Of a stretch of 54,450 nucleotides of DNA, positions 7,699 through 17,640 are shown piece after piece. Source of the DNA: Saprospiraceae bacterium (GTDB lineage Bacteria; Bacteroidota; Bacteroidia; Chitinophagales; Saprospiraceae); the NCBI GenBank assembly GCA_022841505.1, contig JALHRK010000002.1, forward strand, positions 1-54,450. Reading direction: 5' to 3'. The notes beneath the pieces are model-generated. The model ran no database searches. It was not told the DNA's origin and was given only the letters and a program-made list of their open reading frames with translations. Both the position numbers and the translations under genes were made by a program. Within the stretch, counting starts at the first letter, position 1; every line of letters starts with the position of its first letter.

Positions 7699-9441
7699 TT
7701 ATTTCAAAACCCGCTCCATCTGCACCAGAATTGCCTGGGCATTATTATAGGTTTCTTCCATCTTTGCTGCATTATCCATACCTGCATAAAGCGCCATATC
7801 GCAGGTTTTTACAATTTGTGAAAACTGCGCGATTTGTTCGGGAGGCAGGGAGGTTTCCTGCAATTTCTGTTGCAGGTTTTCCCGGTTTAGCGCGGCCAGC
7901 GGGATGTTGAATTTCCGGCACGCATAACCCAGCAAAGCCCTGGACACTTCTTCGTAAAAAGCGCCGCTTTGACCGGTCTGCAAATGGCCGTGGGCCGTGC
8001 TCAGGTGGCTTTTGGCAATTTTTTCAGCGCGCTCTAAGTGCATTTCAGCGGTTGTTCGCTGTTCCGAAAGCTTGCGAAAATATTTTCTCCCCCAAACCGC
8101 TCCGGCGATCAGCAATGCCGCCAGCGCAATCCAGAGCAATCCTTTTATATAAGTCCAGGGCACGCCTGCATTGGCAACGCCCGCCGGGTCGTCTTTCAGG
8201 GCTTCAAACCCATCCGGTTCCACCGGCTGCCGGATGCCTTTCCCCTGGGTGACCGTAACCTCAACTGTCCCGTCCTCCACTGTTGCATATTTATTGGTTG
8301 ACGGGTCAAACACGCCAAGCTTGGGCGCAATGCTGAAGGTTCCGGCGGTTCTGGGGAGCAGTAGGAATTCAAACACCGTTTCGTTCATCAACTGGCCATC
8401 GTGGTCGAAGGCAACCTCTTCGACTATTTTTGGTTCGTAAACTTCAAACTCTTTTGGAAAAATAACCGGCGGCGGCTGAATGCGTTTGTTGTCGCCATTG
8501 CCCCGAACTGCAAGCCGAACGGATAGCGCGTCGTCTGTGCTAAGTTCAGTCCGGCTAAGGCTGGTGGTCATTTCATATTCCCCTACAGCCCCGCTGAAAA
8601 AATCCGGCGCGCCATCAGGAAGCGGCTTTACGGAAATCGTCACCGGATCAGAGGTAACCGCAACCCGGATCAGTTGTCGGTTAAAAAAAAGGCTTGGAAA
8701 GTTATTTGAGGGCGGTACATCTTCCAGTATACCCAATTGCATGGACATGCCATCAATGGACAATTGCCCGATTCTTTGGGGAAACAAAGCAACCCGTTTA
8801 ATGGTCAGCACGGTGTATTGGTGCCCGTTGATGACTTCCTGGGAGCGGCGGGTGTCATACCGGCGGATATCCCGGGCAAAAAAGCCCTGGTAATCGCTTT
8901 CCAGCACGATGTCGGATGCTTCAATGTTTTTATCCTTGAAATAAAGTTTGTAATCCAGGAGAATTTGCTGACCGGGATACGCTTCTTCCGTGTTCAATTC
9001 TGCCCGAAGAAAGACTTGCTCCCCTTCTTTTTCTTTCCCTTTTTTTGCTTTTACAATTTCCACCCGGAGCGGTTGGGTGCGTAGCGTTTGTCCATCCACC
9101 CGAATGGTTGCGCTGCCAATCGTAAATTTTCCGATGCGTTTGGGAGCGAGGGTGTAAGCAAATCCCATTTCTCGGGAAACCCTGCCGTTTAAAATACTGG
9201 TGCTGCGTATGGCGTTCGGGCCTGAAATGACCTGAAAATCAGAAAATCCGGGCGGTTGAAAATTATCGCCCGCTCCGTTTTTCAAGGTAAAAACGACCTC
9301 AAAAAAACCGCCCAGAACGATTTGTCGTGCATCCGACCGGGCTTCAAATACCGGATTATCCTGAGCAACCGCCACAGCAGGCATGATTAAGCTCAATTGC
9401 ACTAAAATACAGCTAAGTAGCGTCCATCTACCGGGTCTCAT
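7699..9441 (-). CDS. batD: BatD-like protein (aerotolerance / oxygen-tolerance family)
   Basis: 580 residues with a signal peptide (residues about 1-26, ending AVAVAQ). A long beta-rich extracytoplasmic region follows, beginning VFEARSDARQIVLGGFFEVVFTLKNG, the standard BatD opening. A single membrane segment lies at about residues 430-450 (IKGLLWIALAALLIAGAVWG), with a cytoplasmic helical tail. BatD normally belongs to Bat operons with a MoxR ATPase and BatA/B/C/E; none of these is next to it here, which is unusual, although BatD is also found singly. Family role: envelope stress or aerotolerance, mechanism unclear. It converges with ruvC. Confidence 0.85.
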   Translation of the reverse strand: MRPGRWTLLSCILVQLSLIMPAVAVAQDNPVFEARSDARQIVLGGFFEVVFTLKNGAGDNFQPPGFSDFQVISGPNAIRSTSILNGRVSREMGFAYTLAPKRIGKFTIGSATIRVDGQTLRTQPLRVEIVKAKKGKEKEGEQVFLRAELNTEEAYPGQQILLDYKLYFKDKNIEASDIVLESDYQGFFARDIRRYDTRRSQEVINGHQYTVLTIKRVALFPQRIGQLSIDGMSMQLGILEDVPPSNNFPSLFFNRQLIRVAVTSDPVTISVKPLPDGAPDFFSGAVGEYEMTTSLSRTELSTDDALSVRLAVRGNGDNKRIQPPPVIFPKEFEVYEPKIVEEVAFDHDGQLMNETVFEFLLLPRTAGTFSIAPKLGVFDPSTNKYATVEDGTVEVTVTQGKGIRQPVEPDGFEALKDDPAGVANAGVPWTYIKGLLWIALAALLIAGAVWGRKYFRKLSEQRTTAEMHLERAEKIAKSHLSTAHGHLQTGQSGAFYEEVSRALLGYACRKFNIPLAALNRENLQQKLQETSLPPEQIAQFSQIVKTCDMALYAGMDNAAKMEETYNNAQAILVQMERVLK

Positions 9442-9620
9442 ATTCGATACTCATTTTAAGATGTACTTTTGAATCCACTTTCGACGTTGGATAGGCGTTT
9501 ACCACACCAGCGTGTTCGCAATTCCGCAATCTGACAGCAGATGACGGCAGCGTCCACCGCATGCAAAGTAAAGCATAAAAGATTTAGCAATCCCGATGCA
9601 GCCGAGTTCAGCGGCGATGC

Positions 9621-9660
9621 CTATTTTTGCCCCTCGTTTCTGAGGCAGCACAAAAATAAG
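9621..9660. promoter_or_regulatory. Inverted repeat carrying two facing -7-like boxes between batD and the SprB-repeat gene
   Basis: The 9442-9782 gap is otherwise featureless. TATTTTTG (9622-9629, plus strand) and its complement CAAAAATA (9651-9658, minus-strand TATTTTTG) face each other around CCTC/GAGG. Both match the Bacteroidetes -7 consensus TAnnTTTG. The plus box would serve the gene at 9783 (leader about 145 nt), the minus box batD (leader about 200 nt). No matching -33 TTTG is obvious, so this is tentative. Confidence 0.35.
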
Positions 9661-9782
9661 CAATAGCATCTTTATCAATAGTCACATTACCCGGTTTGCT
9701 GCGCCCCAAACTTTAAACATTGTTTTTAATTTGCGATATGTCAGCCATATCCCTTAAACATTCAACGCATACATTCAGCAAA

Positions 9783-12700
9783 ATGAAAAGAATCTATCAC
9801 TATCTCGCGGTCTTGTCGCTTGTTGCAGTTGCTGCGGGCTTACAGGCGCAAACACCCTCCAACATTGTTATCAACGGAGCGCTTCAACACGCTTCTTCTT
9901 CAAGCGGGCCGAGAATGTGCAACGAAGCGGGCACCATTACGTTCGGTCAGCACCTTGGTCAGAGCAACGATGTCGGACAAACGGTGAAATACCTTTGCTT
10001 TGGCGACACGCTCTTCGTGAACCACGACAACAATTCCGATTTGTCGGGCGATCCGCAACCTGCTACACAACCTGGCATCGGTTACGTCTTTTACGATTGC
10101 CCGCCGACACAAACCGGTCCCAACCTTGCAACGGTGCTCACAGATCCCTGCATCAACGATACGGATCCGATCCTTGTAGGGGGCAACCCCATTCCGCAAA
10201 CCGGTGGCGTGTGGGTGGCGACCCAAAGTCCGAATGGCAACATTACCCTCATTAACAACGGCGGGTTGCAATCGGCTTTTAATAATGGTGTGCCTCAACC
10301 GATTCAATTTTGGTTTGCTCCCATTACGCTCGACCAGTTTGCAACCCAGGGATTTGAAAATGGCGGCCCTTGTGTGGATGTCAATACGGATGAAGCGTTC
10401 TCAATTGTTTACCTGAATGCGATTACGGCCTCCAATCAAATGGTCAATCAGGGCGCCAGCGGTTGCGAAGGCTCTTTTGTCGTCAGGGGCGGATTGCCGG
10501 AATTTGACAACAATACAACGGATTACAACATCACCATAGCGCTGCAAAGCAATCCTGCCATCACAGGCACTACAAACAGCGTTGCCACACACGGCAGTAC
10601 CATTCAATTTGTGGTACCCCAGCCGGGCATTTATGTCATCTCGGTTGAGGACGGAAAAAGCTGCGGCGCTACCTTCACCATGAATATGAGCGGTTGCCAG
10701 GCGGTTACCTTCAGCTTTCCGCTGGTTAACGCTTCTCCGGGCACAAACATCTGCGTACCGCTTACCGTACAGGATTTTGTCAATGTGGGTTCGATGCAGT
10801 TTACGATGGTGTGGGATGGCACAATCATTGATTTCACCAACATCAATGCGATTAACCCAAATGTAACGGGGTTAGACAACAACGCTTTCAACAATGCCTT
10901 CCCTCCGAACAACGACACGCTGACCTTTACCTGGGCAGATATTTCTTTTAACGGTGTTACCCTGAACGACGGGGAAACGCTTTTTGAAGTTTGCTTTGAT
11001 GTTATCGGTTCTTTGGGCGAATGCAGCCCGCTGAATTTTTCCAATACGCCAACGCCTATTGAAATTGGAGATCCGGGTGTTCCCCTACCCAATGAATATG
11101 GCTTTGTGGGCATTAATGGCAAGGTCAACATCTCGAACGATGTCGTCTTTTTGGTTACGAGCACCGACAGTGTCTCCTGTCCCGGGCTTGCCGATGGCTC
11201 GTTCACTGCAACCGTTGCTGCCGGCACGCCGCCTTATCAGCTCACCTGGCGGCGGCTTCCTGCCGGGCCGGTGAACGGACCTTTTGCCGTACCTGCCGCA
11301 GGCAGCATGTTCACGGCCAATAACTTGCAGGCCGGTTTGTATGAAGTAACGGTGATGGACTCGAATAACCCGATGAATGTTTCGCGGGACACTGCTGAAG
11401 TTCTCAGCGGACCGGTTCTGGGGGTTCAGATACAGGGCGACAGTCCAAATTGCTTTGGAGAAAGCAACGGCAGCGTCACGGCTATTGTCACCTTGAACGG
11501 CGTAGCAACGCCTAATCCGGGCCCCGGATATGTTTACCAGTGGAATACCACGCCTGATCCCGGAAATGTACCGGTTTTATCCAACTTACCTTTTGGATTT
11601 TATGCGGTCACGGTGACCGACCCAAGCGGTTGTACAGCGATGGCCAGCGCCACGTTGTCTCAACCTGCGCCGCTCACGGTTACCGGCCCGAACACCAACA
11701 TTACCAATGCCACCTGCGAAGGCGCTGAAAATGGCGCGGTTTCCATCATGGCCACCGGCGGTACGAGTGCAAACGGCAGTTATACTTTTTCCTGGGACAA
11801 TGGCCTGGGTACGGTTATCGCGACCAATTCCCAGGTGGGCAACCTCGATCCGGGGCAATATTGCGTGACCGTGTCGGACGATAACGGCTGTTTGTTCAAC
11901 AACTGCTATACGGTAAACGCCCAGAAAGTGCTGGGAGCAACGCCGGTCATCACCGATGCTTCTTGTAACGGCGTTGACGATGGTGAAATTTTCGTTACGG
12001 GTACCGCTACCGGTGCAGCGGCTGTGCTGCCTTATACCTTTACCTGGAGCGCCATGGGCAACCCGCCGGTAAACAACAATACCAGCAGCCAGTTGACGGG
12101 GCTTGCAGCAGGCAATTATACCCTCACCCTCACGGATTCCGATCCTGCGGGGTGTGAAATTGTTCGCACCTTCACGGTAAATGAACCCCAGCCCCTCGTC
12201 GCAACCATTCTCGAACAAGTGAATGAAACCTGCGTGGTTGGCAACGATGGCAGCATTACAGTAGGCGTAACGGGAGGAACGTTCCCATACACCTACGATT
12301 GGTCGCACGATGCCACTTTGCAAGATTCCATCGCTACCGGCTTGTCGCAAAATACCTACACTGTAGATATTGCAGATGCCAACGGCTGTACAGGCACGCT
12401 CACAGCAAATATACTGGCGCCCACGCCCCCAGCCATTGTGACGCTTTTAGATGACACAGTCAGTTGCCCGGAAGACACCGACGGTTCTTTGACGGTCATT
12501 GCAACGCCTGGCGGAGCACCCATCGCAGCCTACGCCTGGACTGGTGGGGGTGTTACACAAACCATCAACAACCTGGCGCCTGGGACCTATATTGTTACCG
12601 TAACAGCAGAAGACGGCTGTTCAATTACAGACACAGCCCAGGTATTGTCGCCACTGCCTTTGACCTTAGACAGCACGTCTCTGCGCCTTCCGGATTGCCC

Positions 12701-14441
12701 GGGTGATGGCAATGGCCGCATCACGGTTTTTGCAAGCGGTGGAACCCTGCCATATACGTATACCTGGTCTACGAACAATATCCCTGGCACGCTTAATCCG
12801 CTTCCGGGGCTTACCGCCGGCAGCTACGCTGTTACCATAACAGATGCCAATGGCTGCGATCCGCTGATTGTGCCGATTACCCTCCCTGACCCGCCGTCTA
12901 TTCAGGTCAGTTTCTCCGGCATCCTGCCGGTTAGTTGCCCGGATGACCAAACCTGCGATGGCAGAGCCACGGCGACGGCACTTTACAGCGATGGCACCGC
13001 AGGCCAGTTCAATTTCACCTGGTCTTCGGGCGAAACGGCGATGTCCGTGGCCAATGCAAGCGCTACGCAACTTTGCCGGGGCGCACAATCTGTAACGGTA
13101 TCCGACGGCGTATGCGGCGTTATTCTTCCCGTTACCATCCCAAGCCCCCAAGACATTTCCATCAATGTGCTTTCTACGGCTGTAAGCTGCAATGGTTTGT
13201 CAGATGGCACGATTACCCTGACACCAGCCGGCGGCACAGGACCTTTTTCTTTTTTATGGTCGCCTTCGGGGCAGCAGACACCAACGATCTCGGGTTTGCT
13301 TGCAGGCGTATACAGCGCTATCGTTACGGATGCGAACGGATGTACCAGAACGCAAACGGTCCAAATAGGTCAACCCGACGAATTGATGCTTTCGATTGAT
13401 CCGAGCCTGACCACGCCAACTGTATCCTGTGCGGATGGCACGGACGGGATCATCTCCGTTGTCTTCAACAGCGGCCAAAACATCAACCCGGTTGGCAACG
13501 CGCCGTTTACCTGGTCGAATGGCGTTGCTCCGGCTATTTCTTCCATTGCCAACAACCTCGGCCCGGGAACGTACAGCGTGACCATTACAGATACCAAAGG
13601 ATGCGAGGATTCACTGACTTATACCATCTCGGAGCCGCCGCCGTTGATAGTCGTGATCGTGCCACCTGTTGCGCCATTGTGTTTTGGCGACCCGACGCAA
13701 ATTATTATTGACACTATTTATGGCGGTACGGGAACCTCCCTGATGGACTATACGTACCAGATAGACAACAATGGACTTAGCTTCCCACCCGATCAGCCGG
13801 CGACTGTTTTTGCAGGCCCGCACATCATCACGGTGGAAGATCCTGCAGGTTGCCGGATAGAAGAAATGGTGAACATTGATCAACCTGCGGAAATTCAGGT
13901 GATCCTGCCTGCGGAAATAGTAGTGGAACTGGGAGATTCAACCGCCCGCTTAGAGCCCATCGTGGTTTCCAGCTTGCCAATTCAGTCTTACCTTTGGACG
14001 CCGGGGACGTATTTATCGTCCGACACAGTTCAAAGCCCCTTCTTCAATGAACTCCTGGCCAGCGGCGATTACAACCTGTTGGTCACTGACATCAATGGCT
14101 GCACCGGGACTGCTGATGTTTTTGTGGAATTGGACGCCAACCGGAATGTCTATATCCCCAATATTTTTTCACCCAACGGCGATGGCCCGAACGATGAGTT
14201 CAGGATCTTTGCCTGTACCGGGGTGACTAGCATCAATTCTGTGAAGATTTTCGACCGCTGGGGCGGAATGGTCTATGAGGCTGACAGCCTGTTACCGGTT
14301 TGCGAAGGGGGCTTGCGCCTTTGGGATGGCAGAAAAAATGGCCGGTTGATGAATCCGGGCGTTTATGTTTACCTCATCGAAGTCCAATTCTTAGACAAGG
14401 AGATCCTGCTTTATCGCGGTGATGTGACCTTGCTCAGGTAA
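9783..14441 (+). CDS. Giant surface protein with cohesin-like domain, about eleven SprB repeats and gliding-type C-terminal (T9SS type B) domain
   Basis: 1552 residues from the ATG at 9783, chosen because it gives a clean signal peptide (MKRIYHYLAVLSLVAVAAGLQAQ); an upstream in-frame ATG at 9720 would put 21 unrelated residues before it. Residues about 310-455 look like a cohesin-fold domain (VCVPLTVQDFVNVGSMQFTMVWD-type strand pattern, ending EYGFVGINGKVNI). About eleven SprB-type repeats follow, each with a Cys near the start, an NGSI/DGSL-type turn, GGTxPYTYxWS and a closing AGxYxVTVTDxNGC. The end is a gliding-motility-associated C-terminal domain (VYIPNIFSPNGDGPNDEFRI, VKIFDRWGGMVYE, NPGVYVYLIEV), the type B sorting signal. 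It is therefore expected to be exported by T9SS and displayed or released. Role in adhesion or gliding is inference. Confidence 0.88.
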   Translation: MKRIYHYLAVLSLVAVAAGLQAQTPSNIVINGALQHASSSSGPRMCNEAGTITFGQHLGQSNDVGQTVKYLCFGDTLFVNHDNNSDLSGDPQPATQPGIGYVFYDCPPTQTGPNLATVLTDPCINDTDPILVGGNPIPQTGGVWVATQSPNGNITLINNGGLQSAFNNGVPQPIQFWFAPITLDQFATQGFENGGPCVDVNTDEAFSIVYLNAITASNQMVNQGASGCEGSFVVRGGLPEFDNNTTDYNITIALQSNPAITGTTNSVATHGSTIQFVVPQPGIYVISVEDGKSCGATFTMNMSGCQAVTFSFPLVNASPGTNICVPLTVQDFVNVGSMQFTMVWDGTIIDFTNINAINPNVTGLDNNAFNNAFPPNNDTLTFTWADISFNGVTLNDGETLFEVCFDVIGSLGECSPLNFSNTPTPIEIGDPGVPLPNEYGFVGINGKVNISNDVVFLVTSTDSVSCPGLADGSFTATVAAGTPPYQLTWRRLPAGPVNGPFAVPAAGSMFTANNLQAGLYEVTVMDSNNPMNVSRDTAEVLSGPVLGVQIQGDSPNCFGESNGSVTAIVTLNGVATPNPGPGYVYQWNTTPDPGNVPVLSNLPFGFYAVTVTDPSGCTAMASATLSQPAPLTVTGPNTNITNATCEGAENGAVSIMATGGTSANGSYTFSWDNGLGTVIATNSQVGNLDPGQYCVTVSDDNGCLFNNCYTVNAQKVLGATPVITDASCNGVDDGEIFVTGTATGAAAVLPYTFTWSAMGNPPVNNNTSSQLTGLAAGNYTLTLTDSDPAGCEIVRTFTVNEPQPLVATILEQVNETCVVGNDGSITVGVTGGTFPYTYDWSHDATLQDSIATGLSQNTYTVDIADANGCTGTLTANILAPTPPAIVTLLDDTVSCPEDTDGSLTVIATPGGAPIAAYAWTGGGVTQTINNLAPGTYIVTVTAEDGCSITDTAQVLSPLPLTLDSTSLRLPDCPGDGNGRITVFASGGTLPYTYTWSTNNIPGTLNPLPGLTAGSYAVTITDANGCDPLIVPITLPDPPSIQVSFSGILPVSCPDDQTCDGRATATALYSDGTAGQFNFTWSSGETAMSVANASATQLCRGAQSVTVSDGVCGVILPVTIPSPQDISINVLSTAVSCNGLSDGTITLTPAGGTGPFSFLWSPSGQQTPTISGLLAGVYSAIVTDANGCTRTQTVQIGQPDELMLSIDPSLTTPTVSCADGTDGIISVVFNSGQNINPVGNAPFTWSNGVAPAISSIANNLGPGTYSVTITDTKGCEDSLTYTISEPPPLIVVIVPPVAPLCFGDPTQIIIDTIYGGTGTSLMDYTYQIDNNGLSFPPDQPATVFAGPHIITVEDPAGCRIEEMVNIDQPAEIQVILPAEIVVELGDSTARLEPIVVSSLPIQSYLWTPGTYLSSDTVQSPFFNELLASGDYNLLVTDINGCTGTADVFVELDANRNVYIPNIFSPNGDGPNDEFRIFACTGVTSINSVKIFDRWGGMVYEADSLLPVCEGGLRLWDGRKNGRLMNPGVYVYLIEVQFLDKEILLYRGDVTLLR

Positions 14442-14460
14442 TATTTTTGCTTTTTTATGC

Positions 14461-14497
14461 GAAACAGCCCTTCGGAAAGTATCTGAAGGGCTGTTTC
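14461..14497 (+). terminator. Rho-independent terminator after the SprB-repeat gene
   Basis: A perfect 13-bp stem (GAAACAGCCCTTC / GAAGGGCTGTTTC) with an 11-nt loop, followed by GTTTTGT, starts 20 bp after the stop codon. It separates the giant gene from the small lipoprotein gene downstream. Confidence 0.85.
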
Positions 14498-14565
14498 GTT
14501 TTGTACCAACAGGCATTTCCAAAAAACATTTCCGTATTTTTACACAACATCAAACAACCACCACC

Positions 14566-14970
14566 ATGTCAACCACCCGATTGTTATTTTGCGCCTTGCT
14601 GGCTTTGTGTTTTCAAAACTGTAAAAACCAACCTCCCACCAGTTCGCCTGCCACTCAAAACATGGAAAAAGTGGCCAGGGAAAATGCGCCGCGCTTCACC
14701 TGCGTAGGAACAGAACCCTTCTGGTATGTAAAAATCGAACCAGACAGCGGCATCATTTACAATCAAATGGATGAAGGGATTACCCGTTATCCTTACACTT
14801 TGCCGAGGCAGGAGGGCGCCAAAACAATTTTTGAATCCGCCATTTCCGGGAGTAACATCAAAATCATTATCGAAGCAGGCCAATGCTCCGACAACATGTC
14901 GGATGAAGTCTATCCATACGGCAGCAAAGTTGAAAAAGACAAAACTGAACTCACCGGATGTGCCAAGTGA
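14566..14970 (+). CDS. Small lipoprotein with a COG3650-type C-x-G-x-EPFW motif
   Basis: 134 residues. The N-terminus is a lipoprotein-like signal (LLFCALLALCFQNCKNQ, lipid Cys probably at about residue 19). The mature part carries FTCVGTEPFWYVKIEPD near residues 44-60, the signature of the small uncharacterised COG3650 group, often found in or beside META-domain lipoproteins. Two further Cys (residues about 107 and 132, QCSDNMSD and LTGCAK) may form a disulfide. It follows a strong terminator, so it has its own promoter; a weak candidate is TATTTTTA at about 14537. Function unknown. Confidence 0.7.
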   Translation: MSTTRLLFCALLALCFQNCKNQPPTSSPATQNMEKVARENAPRFTCVGTEPFWYVKIEPDSGIIYNQMDEGITRYPYTLPRQEGAKTIFESAISGSNIKIIIEAGQCSDNMSDEVYPYGSKVEKDKTELTGCAK

Positions 14971-15004
14971 CGGACAGCCGACTGTAAAAATTAAAAACTG
15001 TCTA

Positions 15005-15012
15005 TATCTTTG
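15005..15012 (+). promoter_or_regulatory. Bacteroidetes -7 box before the BNR-repeat T9SS gene
   Basis: TATCTTTG matches TAnnTTTG exactly and is followed by GGCGG; it lies 30 bp before the ATG at 15043. No clear TTTG is found 19-21 bp upstream. Confidence 0.45.
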
Positions 15013-15042
15013 GCGGCAAGTTCAAAATTCAAACCGAATTCT

Positions 15043-17631
15043 ATGAAATTGCTGCGTCCTGCTTCCGGCCTCCTGGTTATTGGCATTGCTTCTTTTCTTT
15101 TTTTCCGCCATTTAAAGGCAACTGACCTGCCTTTACCCGGCAATGGCCGCACCCTCATCCACCACGGGGAAGAAGGTGAAAACGCAGATAAACGTGGCGC
15201 CTGGCTGGAGTTGATGCACCAGGCTGCCCCAGGCGTCAACTGGAGGAACATCGAATGGCAAAATCAAATGGCGCGCCACCAAAGGCGGGCTGCAGCGATC
15301 GGTTTTCGGGATGGCCAGTGCGGCGATGTTGAAACGCTGGCGAACGGGCAACTCACTGGTCGCTGGACCGAGCGGGGCAGCGTTGATCAGGCTGGCAGTG
15401 TATTGGACATCACTTATGACCCGGCGGCAGACCAACTTTGGGCTATTTCTGCGGGCGGAACGCTTTGGAACAGCGACCGCTTTGGCCAAAGTTGGGCGGT
15501 GGTCAATCAAGACCTGCAATTCAATGACGGCTTGCTGGAATTTGTTCCCCACAACGATGGCCGCAGGTTGCTGGCTTTCAGCAACCGCAAACCGCACTAT
15601 TCCAGCGACGATGGCCAAACCTGGAATGTTTCCGCCGGCATTTATCACAACGACGGCGGCGGGAATTGCCACAATCCGCTGGTGTACAAAAATGAAGATC
15701 ACAGCATTTTTGTTTTCTCAAAGTCAACCGGTTCTGAAAACTTCAAGCTTTACCGGTCGAATGATCAGGGTGAAAGTTTCGCGGTAGCCCGAACCTTTAC
15801 GACCAGTGAATCCAGCAGGATCGCGTTATGCAATCCGCACAATTCCAACGACTTGTACCTCGTTCAGAAAAACGCGCAGAACGCGGCGCAGTTTTCCAGA
15901 TACAATCCGGAAACCAATCAAATCACTATGCTGAGTACAGGCGCCATCCAGTTTGGCAGCGCGCCAGCTAACCTGATCGGCTGGGTCGGCGATGTTGCTC
16001 AACGCTTTTATTGCTATACCCAAACAAGCAGTACGCTGAAGGTTTATCAAAGCGAAGACCTCCTCACCTGGACCCTGAAAGGCGAATTGCCCGAACGCCC
16101 CTGGGACGTTGGGATGTACGTATTGCCTTCCAATCCGGATGTACTGCTGATGGGTGCCGTGGAGTGTTTTGTAAGCACCGACGCCGGCGTAGAGTGGAAC
16201 AAAGTCAATAACTGGTGGGAATATTACGACAATGTGGAAGGAAAAATCCACGCGGACATCATGCACTTCGCGGAGTTTGTTGGGGCTGACGACGGCCAGC
16301 CGTTTCTGTTAGTGAGCAATCACGGCGGTGTCACCTACAGCCCCAATTACATGGAAAACCAGTTCAACATCGGTTTGTCCAACCTGAACGTAAGCCAATA
16401 TTACAGCGTCCGAACCGACCCAATCAATCCTTCCTATGTTTATGCGGGCTCTCAGGACCAGGGCTTTCAATTGGCGAATGGGTTTGAAGTCGGTGAACCT
16501 GGAGCGGAAAGCTTCGACCAGGTTATTTCCGGCGATTATGGCCATATCGTTTTTGCAAATGGCGGCCAATCGCTGTGGACGGTTTATCCTGGCGGCTGGG
16601 CTACCTGCTACGCCAATGCGCAATCGGGTGAATTGACCCACTCCTACGAAGTGCAATCCAACAACGAGTCGGTTTGGATTCCGCCATTGGTAGCCAGCCC
16701 CGATCCTGCGGAAAATGCAGCGTACATGGCTGGTGGAAATATAAACGGCGGATCGGGTTCCTACATCATCAAAATGACTGTGGTCGGCGACGAAATCGTA
16801 CCAAGTCAGGGTGATTTTGATTTTAAAGTCGAATCCGGCGGCGGCGAAGTCTCGGCCATCGCCATTGCGCCTTCCAACAGCTCCCGCTGGTATGCGGCTA
16901 CCACGAACGGGCGGGTATTCCGCTCAGAAGACGGTGGTGAAACCTGGGAGCAGGCGCTGAACTTTTTTCCGGAAGGCCACTACCTATACGGGCAGGCGTT
17001 GTTTGTTTCCAAATTTGATGAAAATACGGTTTACGTAGCCGGTAGCGGATACTCCAACCCGGCGGTATTCCGCTCGACAGATGGCGGCGATAATTTTGAA
17101 CCGGTTGTTTCCGGATTGCCGTCAACCTTAGTTTTGGGCTTAGCTGCCAACAGCGACGAAAGCCTGATTTTTGCTGCCACGGAATCCGGCGCTTACGTTT
17201 ATGTGGTGGAAGAAAACCAGTGGTACGATATGCTCGGCGATTGCGCGCCTACCCAAACCTATTGGTCGGTGGAGTTTGTGGAAGACCTGAATACGGTGCG
17301 TTTTGGCACGTATGGCCGTGGCATCTGGGATTTTAAATTGGAAGACGCTGTTTCAAACGAAGAAATCCCTGCGCTTCAGGCAACGGTAGATGTTTTCCCA
17401 ATTCCCGGGCAAAACCAACTGACGCTGCGCTGCAAAGCCCCCAATGCCATCACTTTGCCTGTTCAATTGGTGGATCTTTCCGGGAAAGTGGTGTATAAAG
17501 CGGTGAAACCATGTATACCAAATGTTGCCTTCCAAACGACGCTTGATGTGGGGCATTTGCCGCGTGGAGTGTATGTAGTGCAGGCAGGGGATGGGAAAAA
17601 CCGGCAGACGCGGAAAGTAGTATTGCAGTAA
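15043..17631 (+). CDS. BNR/sortilin-type beta-propeller protein with T9SS type A sorting domain
   Basis: 862 residues from the ATG at 15043, where a hydrophobic signal segment begins (LLRPASGLLVIGIASFLFF). The body has repeated Asp-box/BNR-type blades: SSDDGQTWNVSAG, STDAGVEWNKV, SEDGGETWEQAL, STDGGDNFEPV, plus TYGRGIWDFKL near the end, as in secreted sortilin-like (VPS10-type) propellers. The last 80 or so residues are a T9SS type A domain (VFPIPGQNQLTL, LVDLSGKVVYK, LPRGVYVVQAG). Such proteins are exported to the surface or medium; the ligand or any glycosidase activity cannot be told from sequence. It ends 9 bp from the convergent tauE/safE-like gene with no visible terminator between. Confidence 0.85.
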   Translation: MKLLRPASGLLVIGIASFLFFRHLKATDLPLPGNGRTLIHHGEEGENADKRGAWLELMHQAAPGVNWRNIEWQNQMARHQRRAAAIGFRDGQCGDVETLANGQLTGRWTERGSVDQAGSVLDITYDPAADQLWAISAGGTLWNSDRFGQSWAVVNQDLQFNDGLLEFVPHNDGRRLLAFSNRKPHYSSDDGQTWNVSAGIYHNDGGGNCHNPLVYKNEDHSIFVFSKSTGSENFKLYRSNDQGESFAVARTFTTSESSRIALCNPHNSNDLYLVQKNAQNAAQFSRYNPETNQITMLSTGAIQFGSAPANLIGWVGDVAQRFYCYTQTSSTLKVYQSEDLLTWTLKGELPERPWDVGMYVLPSNPDVLLMGAVECFVSTDAGVEWNKVNNWWEYYDNVEGKIHADIMHFAEFVGADDGQPFLLVSNHGGVTYSPNYMENQFNIGLSNLNVSQYYSVRTDPINPSYVYAGSQDQGFQLANGFEVGEPGAESFDQVISGDYGHIVFANGGQSLWTVYPGGWATCYANAQSGELTHSYEVQSNNESVWIPPLVASPDPAENAAYMAGGNINGGSGSYIIKMTVVGDEIVPSQGDFDFKVESGGGEVSAIAIAPSNSSRWYAATTNGRVFRSEDGGETWEQALNFFPEGHYLYGQALFVSKFDENTVYVAGSGYSNPAVFRSTDGGDNFEPVVSGLPSTLVLGLAANSDESLIFAATESGAYVYVVEENQWYDMLGDCAPTQTYWSVEFVEDLNTVRFGTYGRGIWDFKLEDAVSNEEIPALQATVDVFPIPGQNQLTLRCKAPNAITLPVQLVDLSGKVVYKAVKPCIPNVAFQTTLDVGHLPRGVYVVQAGDGKNRQTRKVVLQ

Positions 17632-17640
17632 TTGCGCAGC

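Noticed and set aside
11586-12350. 254-codon minus-strand open frame and similar ones opposite the SprB-repeat gene
   Set aside because: Shadows created by the repetitive composition of the plus-strand gene.
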